A stretch of 64,000 nt of DNA from positions 1,240,001 to 1,304,000 of the forward strand of contig NZ_QFFJ01000002.1 in NCBI RefSeq assembly GCF_003308995.1, read 5' to 3'. The stretch's first letter is position 1; the number at the start of each line of letters is the position of its first letter. This stretch comes from Chitinophaga flava (GTDB taxonomy: Bacteria; Bacteroidota; Bacteroidia; Chitinophagales; Chitinophagaceae). Positions 19,001 through 29,400 of the stretch are shown one piece after another. Below the pieces are notes generated by a model that had not been told where the DNA came from, searched no databases, and worked only from the letters and a program-made list of their open reading frames with translations. The position numbers and the translations under genes were made by a program.

Positions 19001-22000
19001 CCGGTATGATACAGGCAAATGAGGTGCTGGTGAATCTTCCGAAGCCGGTGAACAGTCAGCAGGAGCTGATGTACCGTTATTTCCAGGGAATGGAGCGGTT
19101 GTACTTCAAATGTCTCACTGACCTTGATGGTAAAGGGCATGAAGAAATGATTCCTGGTTATGGTACCATCAAAAAGGTGAGGCTGGTGGATGCCAATACA
19201 GCGGCTGTTACGCTGGACAAGGTAGAAGGCGTGAACCCCATCAGCAAAACAGCCTGGCAATATCTCCGGCTGAACCTGCCCGTGTATGCTTATCCTGGTT
19301 CTGATACAGATGATCTGGATGGTGATGCTACACAGATCATCCGTGCGCTGGTGGCGGCTTTGGGCAATGTGAAAGAACTGGTGGAGAATTTTGACAGCAG
19401 GGCAGAACGTAAATCCTTCGCCAATAAAATCAACTTAAACAAATCATGGGTGCGTCTGTATGCACCATCTTTCACCAAACTGGGCGGTGGTAGCAGGGTG
19501 AAGGCTATCCGTATGTCAGACAACTGGCAGGCCATGTCCGGAGAAAATATGCCGGAAGGTTCTTACGGACAGGATTATGGTTATACAACTACCGGCAACG
19601 ATGAAAAGGGGCAGCCTATGACCATTTCCAGTGGTGTAGCGGCTTACGAGCCCATGATCGGTAATGATGAAAATCCTTTCCGTCAGCCTTTCCCTTATCA
19701 AAGCAAACCCGGATTCCTGGGGCTGAATGATTATTACTACATGGAAGATCCTATTGGTGAAGCCTATTTCCCGGCAGCCAATGTTGGATACAGTAAGGTG
19801 ACGATAAAAAGTGTAGGTGCGGATAATTATAATAACAGGAGCGGCTATGCGGTAACGGAGTTTTATACAGCCAAAGACTTCCCGGTAATAGTGAAGAAGA
19901 TGGACAAGGAACAGCAGGACTATCGTCCTTCTCCCATCCTGAACATCTTTAAGGTGAAAGTGGAAAATTCAGTGGGGGTTTCTCAGGGATATTCCGTAGA
20001 GCTGAATGATATGCATGGCAAGATGAAAGGTGAGGCTGTTTACAACAGAGGTGGAGGTAAAATATCTTCTGCTGAATATATTTTCAAAACAGATAATCCA
20101 CTGGCTGCTCAGCAAAGGGTTAAGAATGAAGCGCTGTTATTGCAACCTGATGGCTCTCTGAAACAGGGACGTATAGGTGAAGAGATCGAAGTGTTTACCG
20201 ATATGCGTGAACAGCGGACCGATAACATCGGCGGTAGTGTGCATGCCAGTGGTGGTGCTTTTATGGCCTGGATATTCCCGATCCCTTATTTCTATCCGGG
20301 TATAGGTCCTAATATCGAAACACGTCAGTTCAGATCCGCCAGCACGGTAAAGGTGATTCAGAAATTCGGTCTGATGGAAAAAACACGGGTGATGAAAGAC
20401 GGCTCTTCTGTATCTACTGAAAACCTGGCATGGGACAGTGAAACAGGAGGAGTGCTGCTGACCAGGACTTACAATGAATTTGATGATCCGGTATATAACC
20501 TTATCTATCCGGCGCACTGGGCTTATAATGGTATGGGGCAAGCCTATCGCAACATAGGGCTGGAGCTGAGTGGTGTAACTACCAATGCTACCCGGCAGCT
20601 GCAGAATATCCCTGCAGGCCTTCTTAATCCAGGTGATGAAGTAATGGATGGAGCACACAATATGAAAGGCTGGATATCACAGCCGGAAGGCGGTGATGCG
20701 CTCTACGTAATTGATGCAGCCGGTAATACACAAACTTTTAGTAACGCTACATTGAAAGTGACCCGGTCAGGAAAACGAAATCTGGCTGCACTTCCGATTG
20801 GTACTGTGTTGGCGTTGCGTAATCCGATTAAGGCTGGAAAGATTGATTTAACGGCATTCAGCCAGGTGTTGAATGTGAGCGCGGTTACTTATAAAGACCA
20901 GTGGCAGGTACCACAAGCACAACCCTGCGGCTGTCCGGCTGGATATGTTAAAAGCCAGGATGGTTTGTACTGTGAAAAATATGATTCAATTCCACGGCAA
21001 AAACCGGACAGTATTATAGCCTGTGCAAAAGGACATTCGGCTTATTCCTGGGCAGGTACGCGTATTTATAAAAGTGGTGGCTACAGCCTGAATGGAATAG
21101 GGCCTGATACGGTGGTTAATAGCACTTTCTGGAGGAATGCGGCCAGGACCGATACAGATGGGCCTATGAATTACTGTGCTGTATGGTCCTGCAAGGATGA
21201 GGATATTGCATTGAATAAGTGGGTAGGTTTCAAAACTACGTTGAACGTTCCGGTTTCCAAACTCTATTACATTGGCATGGGGGGAGATAACACTATCCGG
21301 ATCACTATTGATGGGGTAGTGGTGGTGAGTATGGATGCCAAAGCCATGGGCGTCCATACTAATACAAGCTATGCAGCAGCCTTTTACTGGTGGCATATAT
21401 ATCCCGTTATGCTAACTGCCGGCACCCACACTATTTTCCTGGAAGGAATGAATTTTGAAGATGCTGCTGGTTTTGGCGCTGAGGTTTATAACAATACTTC
21501 TCAGGAATTGGTGAATGCTACCAGTCGTAACGATCTGAATGTTATTTTCTCTACCAGAAACATGCGCGATAGATATTTCCAGGTAGGTGACGCTATCAGT
21601 GGTTGTCCCATCAACTATTTCCCCGCTGAAGATGGGCTGCATTGTATCAGATTACTGGATCGTATCCCTGCATGGCAACCTACCGCCGTCAATCCTTATG
21701 TGGCGGGTATACTGGGCAACTGGCGTCCATGGCAGCAATTCGCATATCACGATTCCCGTAGGCAGTTGCCTGAAAGTGCAGCCGAAGGTGTGACCAACAT
21801 ACGCCGTTCAGGTATCTTCACTTCTTTCATTCCGTTCTGGAGTTACAGTAATGGTATGTTCAGGCAGGTTGACACAAAGGCCTACCCCAGCTGGGTGATG
21901 TCGAATGAATATCTGAAGTATAATAACAAAGGGGGAACGCTGGAGTCGAAAGATGCATTGGGCCGCTACAGCGCAGCGTTATTCGGTTATCTGCAAACAA

Positions 22001-22758
22001 CACAGGTGGCGATGGCCTCCAATGCGATGAACACTGATATCGGCTACGATGGTTTTGAGGATTACACTTATTCTCAGACCTGTGTTACAAATGCAGATAC
22101 CTGTAACATCGAAGGTCATTTTGATTTCCGTAAACTGCTGCTGCGTAATATTAAACCCGTAACAGAAGCTGCCCACACAGGCCGCTATAGTCTGAAACTC
22201 TCAGCCCCGGCCGTTATCAAGCGGGATGTGAACGTACTCACAGACTTATCTTTCCTCAGTTACAATACTAATGGAGAGGCCTATACGAAACCTAATGCAG
22301 CGCTTCGTCCGTTTACACCCAAACCCGGGAAACGTTACCTGGCGAGTGTCTGGGTAAAAGACCAGTCATTGAATAGTTCTGCTTCCGGCGTGCTGGATAT
22401 ATTGTCGGGTGGCAACGTGTTGGTATCCTCCTCTTCTGCTGGTCCACAGGTAGAGGGCTGGCGTAAAGTGGAAGTGGTGTTTACTGTACCTGACAATGCC
22501 GCAGACATCTCTGTCAGACTAAGCCCCAGGAGCGGTACTGCCTACTTCGATGATATCCGTATACAGCCATTCGACAGCGAAATGAGGTGTTATGCCTACT
22601 ATAGTAATAACATGTTCCTGGCCGCAGAGCTGGATGAGAACAACTACGCTACCTTCTATGAATACGATGACGCCGGAGTGCTGATCAGAGTGAAAAAAGA
22701 AACGGAGAAAGGTATCGTAACCATCAAGGAAAGCAGAAGTACCTACAAAATCCAATAG
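16069..22758 (+). CDS. Giant SpvB/YD-repeat-like exported protein with PA14-like and carbohydrate-binding domains
   Basis: The preferred start is ATG 16069 (MNRFVKFRKPIALFLLFVFL), giving a signal peptide and 2229 residues; the frame extends upstream to 16009 into the previous gene. The N-terminus (about 40-110) has an SpvB-like start: DMVDLFSGDFSYNLPL, NLSYRGGAGMDEEAGWVGLG, WSLSPG. A low-complexity Gly/Ser/Thr stretch lies at about 180-230. Two Cys motifs of the form CP-x-DGL-x-C (near residues 1619 and 1845) bracket a PA14-like sugar-binding segment (YIGMGGDNTIRITIDG, LTAGTHTIFLEGMNF). A CBM4/9-like domain follows at about 2040-2170 (YLASVWVKDQS, GWRKVEVVFTVP, AYFDDIRIQPF), then YD-type strands (YATFYEYDDAGVLI). 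It lacks an RHS core and C-terminal toxin, so it may be a scaffold or adhesin partner of the RHS protein downstream. Confidence 0.75.
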   Translation: MNRFVKFRKPIALFLLFVFLTQLATPTIAWALTSGPAQPEMKGFSPAGTSDMVDLFSGDFSYNLPLLDVGGYPVNLSYRGGAGMDEEAGWVGLGWSLSPGVMNRQMRGLPDDFNGDVVTKEFNVKDDVTGGGNLEIYPEFWGLGKLLHLSVNIGLFKNSYRGWGAEVGANVGIKLTEMASGSNSAGAGSGNTSAPATGTAPATGASSGGSASLSLGINSNSQSGASIKPSVNLAISNRSKDLKEVTSGLSIGTSYNSRSGMQALTLTGSVTGTTYKEVADPKDDKKKMLETVSSGGSSQSSSISFARQSYTPIINTPFNNQSYTFSASFGPAVFGIHIKGALSGYYMRQTVAQRIQSLKAYGLLNAQRGQQDAYALMDFNRENDIPYQDGVPYLPIPVSTPDLFTASSQKGSHQYKLYRNGSGVFFDHRGVNNSFSGSLGVEIGAGNIFQGGVDIYAQKVTTSAGKWQDQNDYLSKGQFTAADKNNPLMEPAYFKRVGEQMPVDEDYYASLNNEDPFRVDIRRGRDVRALNRVITGSGAGVDLNQPWKRSKREARNHVFNQLNMQEAATYGLDKTLNSYPKNQLVVAGCDDNKIIRYTRNKPGHHIGEITTTDDQGVRTVFGIPVYNQSQTEASFSVDPSNGNKARGLVKYRSGKDDTGGNDIGRDRYCNKQTLPPFAYAYLLTGILSPDYTDLTGNGISDDDPGTAVKFNYTKIADNFAWRTPYEKDSANFNEDLLSDLKDDKANYTYGQKEIWYMHSIESKTMVAMFYLKDREDGLGVLSSAGGKNTAVRQQYLDHIDLFTKADLLERKDKAVPVKTVHFEYDYSLCGNIPNNTGNAVMVNGVDINARKGKLTLKKVYFTFGANRKGALQPYVFTYNDKVNGVAVDYGHKQADRWGTFKSTTENSTGLRNDEFPYTTQDKARADENAALWQISRVDLPTGGHINVTYESDDYAYVQNKRAMQMCMVAGLDNKGQSTGMIQANEVLVNLPKPVNSQQELMYRYFQGMERLYFKCLTDLDGKGHEEMIPGYGTIKKVRLVDANTAAVTLDKVEGVNPISKTAWQYLRLNLPVYAYPGSDTDDLDGDATQIIRALVAALGNVKELVENFDSRAERKSFANKINLNKSWVRLYAPSFTKLGGGSRVKAIRMSDNWQAMSGENMPEGSYGQDYGYTTTGNDEKGQPMTISSGVAAYEPMIGNDENPFRQPFPYQSKPGFLGLNDYYYMEDPIGEAYFPAANVGYSKVTIKSVGADNYNNRSGYAVTEFYTAKDFPVIVKKMDKEQQDYRPSPILNIFKVKVENSVGVSQGYSVELNDMHGKMKGEAVYNRGGGKISSAEYIFKTDNPLAAQQRVKNEALLLQPDGSLKQGRIGEEIEVFTDMREQRTDNIGGSVHASGGAFMAWIFPIPYFYPGIGPNIETRQFRSASTVKVIQKFGLMEKTRVMKDGSSVSTENLAWDSETGGVLLTRTYNEFDDPVYNLIYPAHWAYNGMGQAYRNIGLELSGVTTNATRQLQNIPAGLLNPGDEVMDGAHNMKGWISQPEGGDALYVIDAAGNTQTFSNATLKVTRSGKRNLAALPIGTVLALRNPIKAGKIDLTAFSQVLNVSAVTYKDQWQVPQAQPCGCPAGYVKSQDGLYCEKYDSIPRQKPDSIIACAKGHSAYSWAGTRIYKSGGYSLNGIGPDTVVNSTFWRNAARTDTDGPMNYCAVWSCKDEDIALNKWVGFKTTLNVPVSKLYYIGMGGDNTIRITIDGVVVVSMDAKAMGVHTNTSYAAAFYWWHIYPVMLTAGTHTIFLEGMNFEDAAGFGAEVYNNTSQELVNATSRNDLNVIFSTRNMRDRYFQVGDAISGCPINYFPAEDGLHCIRLLDRIPAWQPTAVNPYVAGILGNWRPWQQFAYHDSRRQLPESAAEGVTNIRRSGIFTSFIPFWSYSNGMFRQVDTKAYPSWVMSNEYLKYNNKGGTLESKDALGRYSAALFGYLQTTQVAMASNAMNTDIGYDGFEDYTYSQTCVTNADTCNIEGHFDFRKLLLRNIKPVTEAAHTGRYSLKLSAPAVIKRDVNVLTDLSFLSYNTNGEAYTKPNAALRPFTPKPGKRYLASVWVKDQSLNSSASGVLDILSGGNVLVSSSSAGPQVEGWRKVEVVFTVPDNAADISVRLSPRSGTAYFDDIRIQPFDSEMRCYAYYSNNMFLAAELDENNYATFYEYDDAGVLIRVKKETEKGIVTIKESRSTYKIQ

Positions 22759-22780
22759 TTAACCGGTTAATCAGCGTATA

Positions 22781-23479
22781 ATGAAAACAAGATGCGCCCT
22801 CATATTATGTTGCCTGTTAGTGGCTTTTGCCGCACATGCCCAAACGGATGCCTGGAAGGAAGCACGCGCGCTATTTGCCCGCTATGACGGACACGAGCCG
22901 CTATCATTCAAGGCAACTATCAGCATGTTCCCCGCTGCCAGACCCCAGGAAATCACAGACCGGCAACAGGCAATCTATTCCCTGCAGCAACAGGAATATC
23001 ACTGTCGTATTGGAACGATGGAACTGGTGCGGAACAAACAATACTGGCTCACCATTGATCATGCCGACAAAACCATGCTGCTGGCCGGTACACATACCAA
23101 ACAAGCGCAGTCTGCCACAGCATTTGATCTGGCCACCCTCCTGGAAAGATTGCAACAGGACAAGGTAAGCCTTGCTCTGAGTGCAAGAGGTAATCAGAAA
23201 GTACTGCAGATCACTGGTATGCCCGATCCCCGTATGGTGAAATATGAATTTGTGTATGATCCACAGTCATTCCTGATCAAACAGATGACCATGGAGCTGG
23301 AACAGGGAGTTGGAAAAAACGGGCCGGAACGGGTGAAGATGCAGATGGATTACTACCAGTATGTTACCGGTAAAACAAACCCTGATATATTCTCTGAAAA
23401 AAAATATGTGTTGGTAAACGGGAAAAAGGCAACCCTTCAAACTGCCTATGCTTCCTATCAACTGATTAATCAATTATAA
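22781..23479 (+). CDS. Small exported protein, possible LolA-like fold
   Basis: A 232-residue protein with signal peptide (LILCCLLVAFAAHAQ). The mature chain has the strand/helix order seen in LolA/outer-membrane lipoprotein-sorting type proteins: SFKATISMF, then YHCRIGTMELVRNKQYWLTID, KTMLLAGT, YEFVYDPQSFLIKQMTMEL. The similarity is pattern-level only. It lies 22 bp after the SpvB-like gene and 10 bp before the RHS gene, so it is part of the operon and could chaperone one of the giants across the periplasm. This role is inference. Confidence 0.55.
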   Translation: MKTRCALILCCLLVAFAAHAQTDAWKEARALFARYDGHEPLSFKATISMFPAARPQEITDRQQAIYSLQQQEYHCRIGTMELVRNKQYWLTIDHADKTMLLAGTHTKQAQSATAFDLATLLERLQQDKVSLALSARGNQKVLQITGMPDPRMVKYEFVYDPQSFLIKQMTMELEQGVGKNGPERVKMQMDYYQYVTGKTNPDIFSEKKYVLVNGKKATLQTAYASYQLINQL

Positions 23480-23489
23480 GCTTAACCCT

Positions 23490-26400
23490 ATGTACCCTGT
23501 ACTCTTTGGATATAAAAACATACTCCGGCTGGTTATAGCCTTTTGCTGGCTGTTGCTGTGCAGTACAGCTGCACGTGCCGGTGATGAACACTATCTCAAT
23601 GTGCTGACCGGGAAGATCAAAGCCGGACAGACCTGTCAGGTAAAAGACGATAAATACGGCAACAGTACGCAGTGGCAGAAAATAGAACGGGATATTTCAG
23701 TGAACAACATCATCACTTTTGAATTGCGTCATGATACATCGCTGTATTATTATGATAAACCATTCACCTGTGAACTGAACTACGATATCACCTATGAAGA
23801 CCGGAACGGTGGCAGTCGTACCTATGCCGGTCTGAAACTGAACCTGAAGTATGATACTGCCAAAGCAGTACCCTACCAGGGAACAGCCATGTTTAAATTC
23901 AGCGGCGGGCATAAGGTGACCATCAAAATTAATAGTATCAGCAGTCCTCAACTGGGCGGAGAAGACGATCTGCCAGCTGTTTTCCGGATAAGGAATGAGA
24001 TACAGATCAACCGTAGTTATCTTTTCAGTACGGCCAATACTGATGTAGCCCAACATGCTTTTACCACTGCCCCTACATTGGGCAAGCAACTGAATATCAG
24101 CTGGAGTACAGGTGCTGACAGTTATGCCGGTGCGGAAATGTATGATCTGGAGTATACTTTTTATGATGATTATAGTGATGTAGCTGACAGAATTAAAGCA
24201 TTAAACAGCCCGGCGAATATTAATGCCGGCAACATTACAGTATCACAGGCTGAACTGGAAAGCTGGTTGTTACGTAACAGTACCCGCATCACTACCAGCA
24301 CTCCGTCTCATATGCTGAATATGGTTTATGGCAGCGGATTTCTGCTATACCGGGTGAGAGGTGTGCGGATTAATCCATTGGATAATGAGCGTCAGGAAAC
24401 AGCCTGGAGCTACCAGGCCATTGGTGGATCCGGGACAGCCAGTACAGTAGTACGATTGGATGCATCGCATGAGCCATCGCTCAACTGGCAGTATACAGCT
24501 TCTTTTTCTGAAGAAGGGAAGCATAAAGAAGTGATCACTTATTATGATGGCACGTTGCGTAATCGGCAACAGGCCACCCTGGATAATTCCAGTAACAGAA
24601 CTGTTGTACAGGCACCCGTTTATGATGTGATGGGCCGCGAGGCAGCCACATTCCTACCAGCCCCTGAGCTGGATAGTTCTCTACACTTTTTCAGAAATCT
24701 GAATATGGCCAGTGATGGTAGCAAGCCCTATAGTTTCCAGCAATTAGGCATTGATACGCTTGCATGTATACCAACTCCTGAGCCGGCGGGCAATACTTCC
24801 GGTGTTTCACGGTATTATTCGCCTAACAATCAACATACAAATGCTATTCATGCCAGATATATTCCGGATGCACAAGGTTATCCATTCAGTGTTAAACAAT
24901 ATACTGCTGATAATACCGGCCGTATACGGTTGCAGGGGAATGTGGGCCTTGACCTGCAACCCGGTAAGGGACATGAAATACGTTACTTTTATGGTAAACC
25001 TTCCCAACTGGAGCTCGACCGCCTTTTTGGATCAGAAACCGGTGATGCTTCCCACTACCAGAAAACCATGGAGGTGGATGCCAACGGACAGGTGAGTGTC
25101 AGGTACATTAATGCAGATGGAAAAACCATTGCTACTGCCCTCGCAGGAAAAGCCCCTGATAATTTATACGCACTGCCTTCACAGGCGGAAGCTCAGGCTC
25201 CTTTCACCGCTGATCTGGCCAACCGCTATAATACGACCCGCAGTACAGCTGATTTTACCATTACTTCCAACAGTAGTCTGTTGATACCACTGCCCGGTAC
25301 TTATCATTTCAAATATTCGTATGATCCCGCAACCGTGATCACCAGCCCTTGTGAGAATAATATGCAGGACCTCTGCAGCGATGGGTATTATGATTTGTGG
25401 ATTACCGTGAAAGATGAATGCGGAGCTGTGAAGCACGAAGAAAAGATTGCAGCAAACCTCAGTGGTATCGAAACCAGCTGCGACCGCCGTCCAGGGCCTG
25501 TTAGCGGCACGTTTGATGCCGACCTGCCTATCGGTGAATACCAGACAAGCTTCCAGCTGCGTGTCAGCAAAGCTGCCGCTGAATATTATGATTCCGCTTA
25601 TCTGAAACAGCTGACTTGTATTCTCACAGAAGATGATTTCAAACGTAACTATATCGCCAACATGGACCTGCTGGGCTGTTTCGGCGAGGTGACTCCCTGC
25701 GCCGCTACGCTGGGCAGCAAAACGTTGTTCACCGCCCGTCTTCTCAACCTGATGCAGGAAAACGGTCTGCGTCCATTACCGGCAGATACGGTGATGGCCA
25801 GCAGGATGTATGATTCCCTGTTGCTTAAATGTCAGCAGAATACCGTGGGCATGCCAGCTCCCTGCGCGGATGCTTACCTGCAGATAGTAGCAGATGTTAC
25901 ACCTGGTGGACAGTATGCTACCTATGACGACAATGCCCTGCAGCAAAACAGCGCTACCATATTTACAGAAAGAGATGTGAATGTGCTGACAAAGTATAAA
26001 GACATTACCGGTTTTGTAGATGATAATGACAAACTGGATTCCGTATACAACGACAACGGAGAGCTGAAAGCCCCCAAAGATCTCACAGAAGCAGAATTTA
26101 TCCGTAACTGGAAACCCAGCTGGGCCAAGGCATTGATCGTCTTCCATCCTGAATACGGTTATTACCGCTGGTGTGAACTGACAGCCGCTAGCCGTCGTTT
26201 TGATGCTTCCCTGGAAGATATACATACCGGACAGGATGCAAGAAATGCCGGTTACTGGGATGGCAGCAACCCACTGCTGCTCCTGCAGAAAGATGCTTTC
26301 TTCGCTGCCGGTGGGGCTGGTGCTTCTTCCTATAGCACTATGCAGAACAAGTTGCAGCAGTTCTCCCGTTATATCCGTAATGATGCTTCGCTGCCTGTAA

Positions 26401-29400
26401 GCAACGTATTACAGGTGATCAACTATATTGTGTATTGTGCAAAAGATACTACCGTAAAAGGATTTAACAACTGTGCAGGACCGGCCAACTGTGCTGCCGG
26501 CAGAGATGAAGACCAGGAGTGGGAGCTATACCGTACCTTTTATCTCCAGCTCAAAGCACCGCAGATGGAGATTGCCAGAGGCAATAGTCCGATAGACACT
26601 GTTCGCAATAGCCGTAACTGTTATATCGGTGGCGGACTGGTAAAAAATGATCCCAACTTAGGAAACAGCTACGGACAGGAAAATATTATCAATGGTCGTG
26701 TGAAAACTTGTCCGGATGATCCATTGACTGCAAAGTATGCCAACAAACACCGGCTGTTTGCAGAAGATATCCAGACGGAAGATTTCATGCAATCACTGTC
26801 TGCCCAATCACTGGCACGGATGAGCGACAGCATCAAACAAATCAATGATGCAGCCCTCTATGAAAACTGCCACAAAAACTGTCTGGCCCAGGCTGATTCC
26901 TGGATGCAGGCACTGAAAGGCTGTCAACAGCTGGTTATCGGTAACGACTCTACGAAATACAAACAACTGCAAGCTGGTCTGATTGCTGTATGTGAAAAAG
27001 GCTGCGATATGAGCCATATCTTCGGCGCCAGTACCATCAGCCCTGATAGTACCAATGTGGACCGCACTTTTGAAGATGTGATGAACAGGGTCCTCGGCCC
27101 CGGTGCTATCAACAGCTCCTGTACTGCGCTGTTGATCAACTATCCGGCCACCTATGAAACAGCAACACAGGAATATGTGTCCCGCGACAGCTGTACCTGT
27201 GAAAAAATAACCGCTTTCTATGATCAATATAAACAAACAGCTTATGGCGTTTCTACTGCAGGTTTCCTGCGCTGGCTGCAACAGAAATTCGGATCTTCCT
27301 TTGTGATGACCACCGAACAGCTGGACATCCTCTTACGCAAATGTGTGGCTGGCGATTGTGTTACGCCTTCGCAGATGGCGTTCCCATTACCTTATGCACT
27401 CACCTGTAAAAGCTGTGCGTCTTGTGACGTAGTACAGGCTAAAGTGATGGATTTCCAACGCTTGTATCCTACGTTGACGCCGGCAGATAATAATTACGAA
27501 ACGCTGCTGACTAATTACCTTAATAAAAAGCTGAATTTTAATCTCAGCTATGTTGAATATTATGAGTTTATTGGAAGATGTAATGGTAAGCTGGGAGATG
27601 TGCCAGTAACCAATATCTCCTGCGAAGCCTTTACCAAAGCTTATCAGCAGTTCTCCCTGCTGCAGCCGGATTATTATGCTAACCCCAACGGTAACACGCA
27701 TATGGCCGACAGCTTTAAGGTATACCTGCGGGACTGGATGAATATTGTGTTCAGTAAACAGCTGCGTTATGAAGATTACGCCTCCATGGCCGCCAACTGT
27801 AACCTGGCACTGAATATCCCGCATGACAGTGTGCCGCCGGTATGTGCAGGCTCTCCTTCCACTGTTACCTGTGTTCCCGGTGTAATGGACTGTTGTGCAT
27901 TGGATACCTATCTCGGGAATTTTAAATATGTATTCCCAATTCGAGCCAATGCGCGGCTGCTGGCTTATTACTTCCGTATGCAGGCATCGCAATGGTGTGC
28001 TCCTAAAGGCATTCCGGTGATAGATCCGCTGTCATCTTATGCAAGCATCACTAACTTTTATAATCACTTGTCGGTGCCACATGAAACAGTAATTGATGTG
28101 GTAGACGACGTAGCTAACTATACCAGTAACAATAATACTTCCTGCAATCTTCCGGGTATCAACTTCGGAGATGGTGGCAGTGGTCTGGTTTATGCAGATT
28201 ATATGCTCTGTAACCGTCCGCTTTCACCGGTATTGCAGCCGGATACTGTACCGTGTATGCGTACCCGTATGGATATGGCGCTGATCAATGCTTCGCTGTC
28301 ATACAGTACCTACCGGGATTCTGTATTAAAAGATTTCCAGGATATCTACCTGACCAAATGTTTGTCTGTGCAGCCACAGATGACAGTTTCCGGTACCCTG
28401 GTAGAATATCATTATACTTTATACTATTATGATCAGGCAGGTAATCTGGTAAAAACGATTCCGCCTAAAGGGGTTAAACTACTGACCGAGGATGAACTCG
28501 ACGCAGTGCGCAGAGACCGTCCGTATAATATTGCAGAATGTTACCAGACAGTAGATACACTCAGCTTTAAAGGTAACGGGGCCTACATCCCTTATCCCAC
28601 CTGGATGACAGGAGCTTATAAACCCTATTCCATAGAAACCTGGGTAAACCGTGAGGCGGGACATGATCAGGGTATCTTCTCAGATAACATCGCTGTCAGC
28701 GCTCCATCCCGTTTCATTGATAGTACCTATACCATCCCTGCTTTCAATGGAGAAAAAGGGGTGAGCTGCTTTACCCGTGGTAACCAGCTGGTGTTCCGCA
28801 GTGGCAGACATATACCTTTCTGGTGGCCTTATCCCATCTTTGAACAGGTAGAAGGTGTGGCTGCAGTACCATTGTCCACCTTATTACCTGCAGGTACCTG
28901 GTCTCATATCGTGATAACAGGTACCGGTAATCCGCTGAAACCGTTTTCTGTAGTGATCAATGGCAGGGCTATCCCTGTACAGTATGATACTACACATGCT
29001 TACCTCGGTGGTGCATTGACAGAACAAGGTACCAAACAATTCCGCTTCGGCGCCGCCTTCGTAAAAGGAAATTGGCAGTACTGGCAGGGATATATCAAAC
29101 AGTTACGTATATACGATCGTTTTGTAAACTATGCAGAAGCCTGGATGAACTATAACAACATCTGCCTGAATCCTCGTAATGATGCTGGTTTGCGTACCTG
29201 GTTGCCCATGAATGAAGGAATGGGTAGTCTGCTGCACGACCGGGTGACTGAACAGGATATTGTGCTGGAAGGCGCGCCAGGATACAGCTGGATCAGGAAC
29301 CATAATCCGGTGCTGGTGAAACATGACCAGCCTACGACGTATGCCTATAATACATTGAATGGTATCATACGCCAGAGTACCCCGGATGGAGGGGTTTTTA

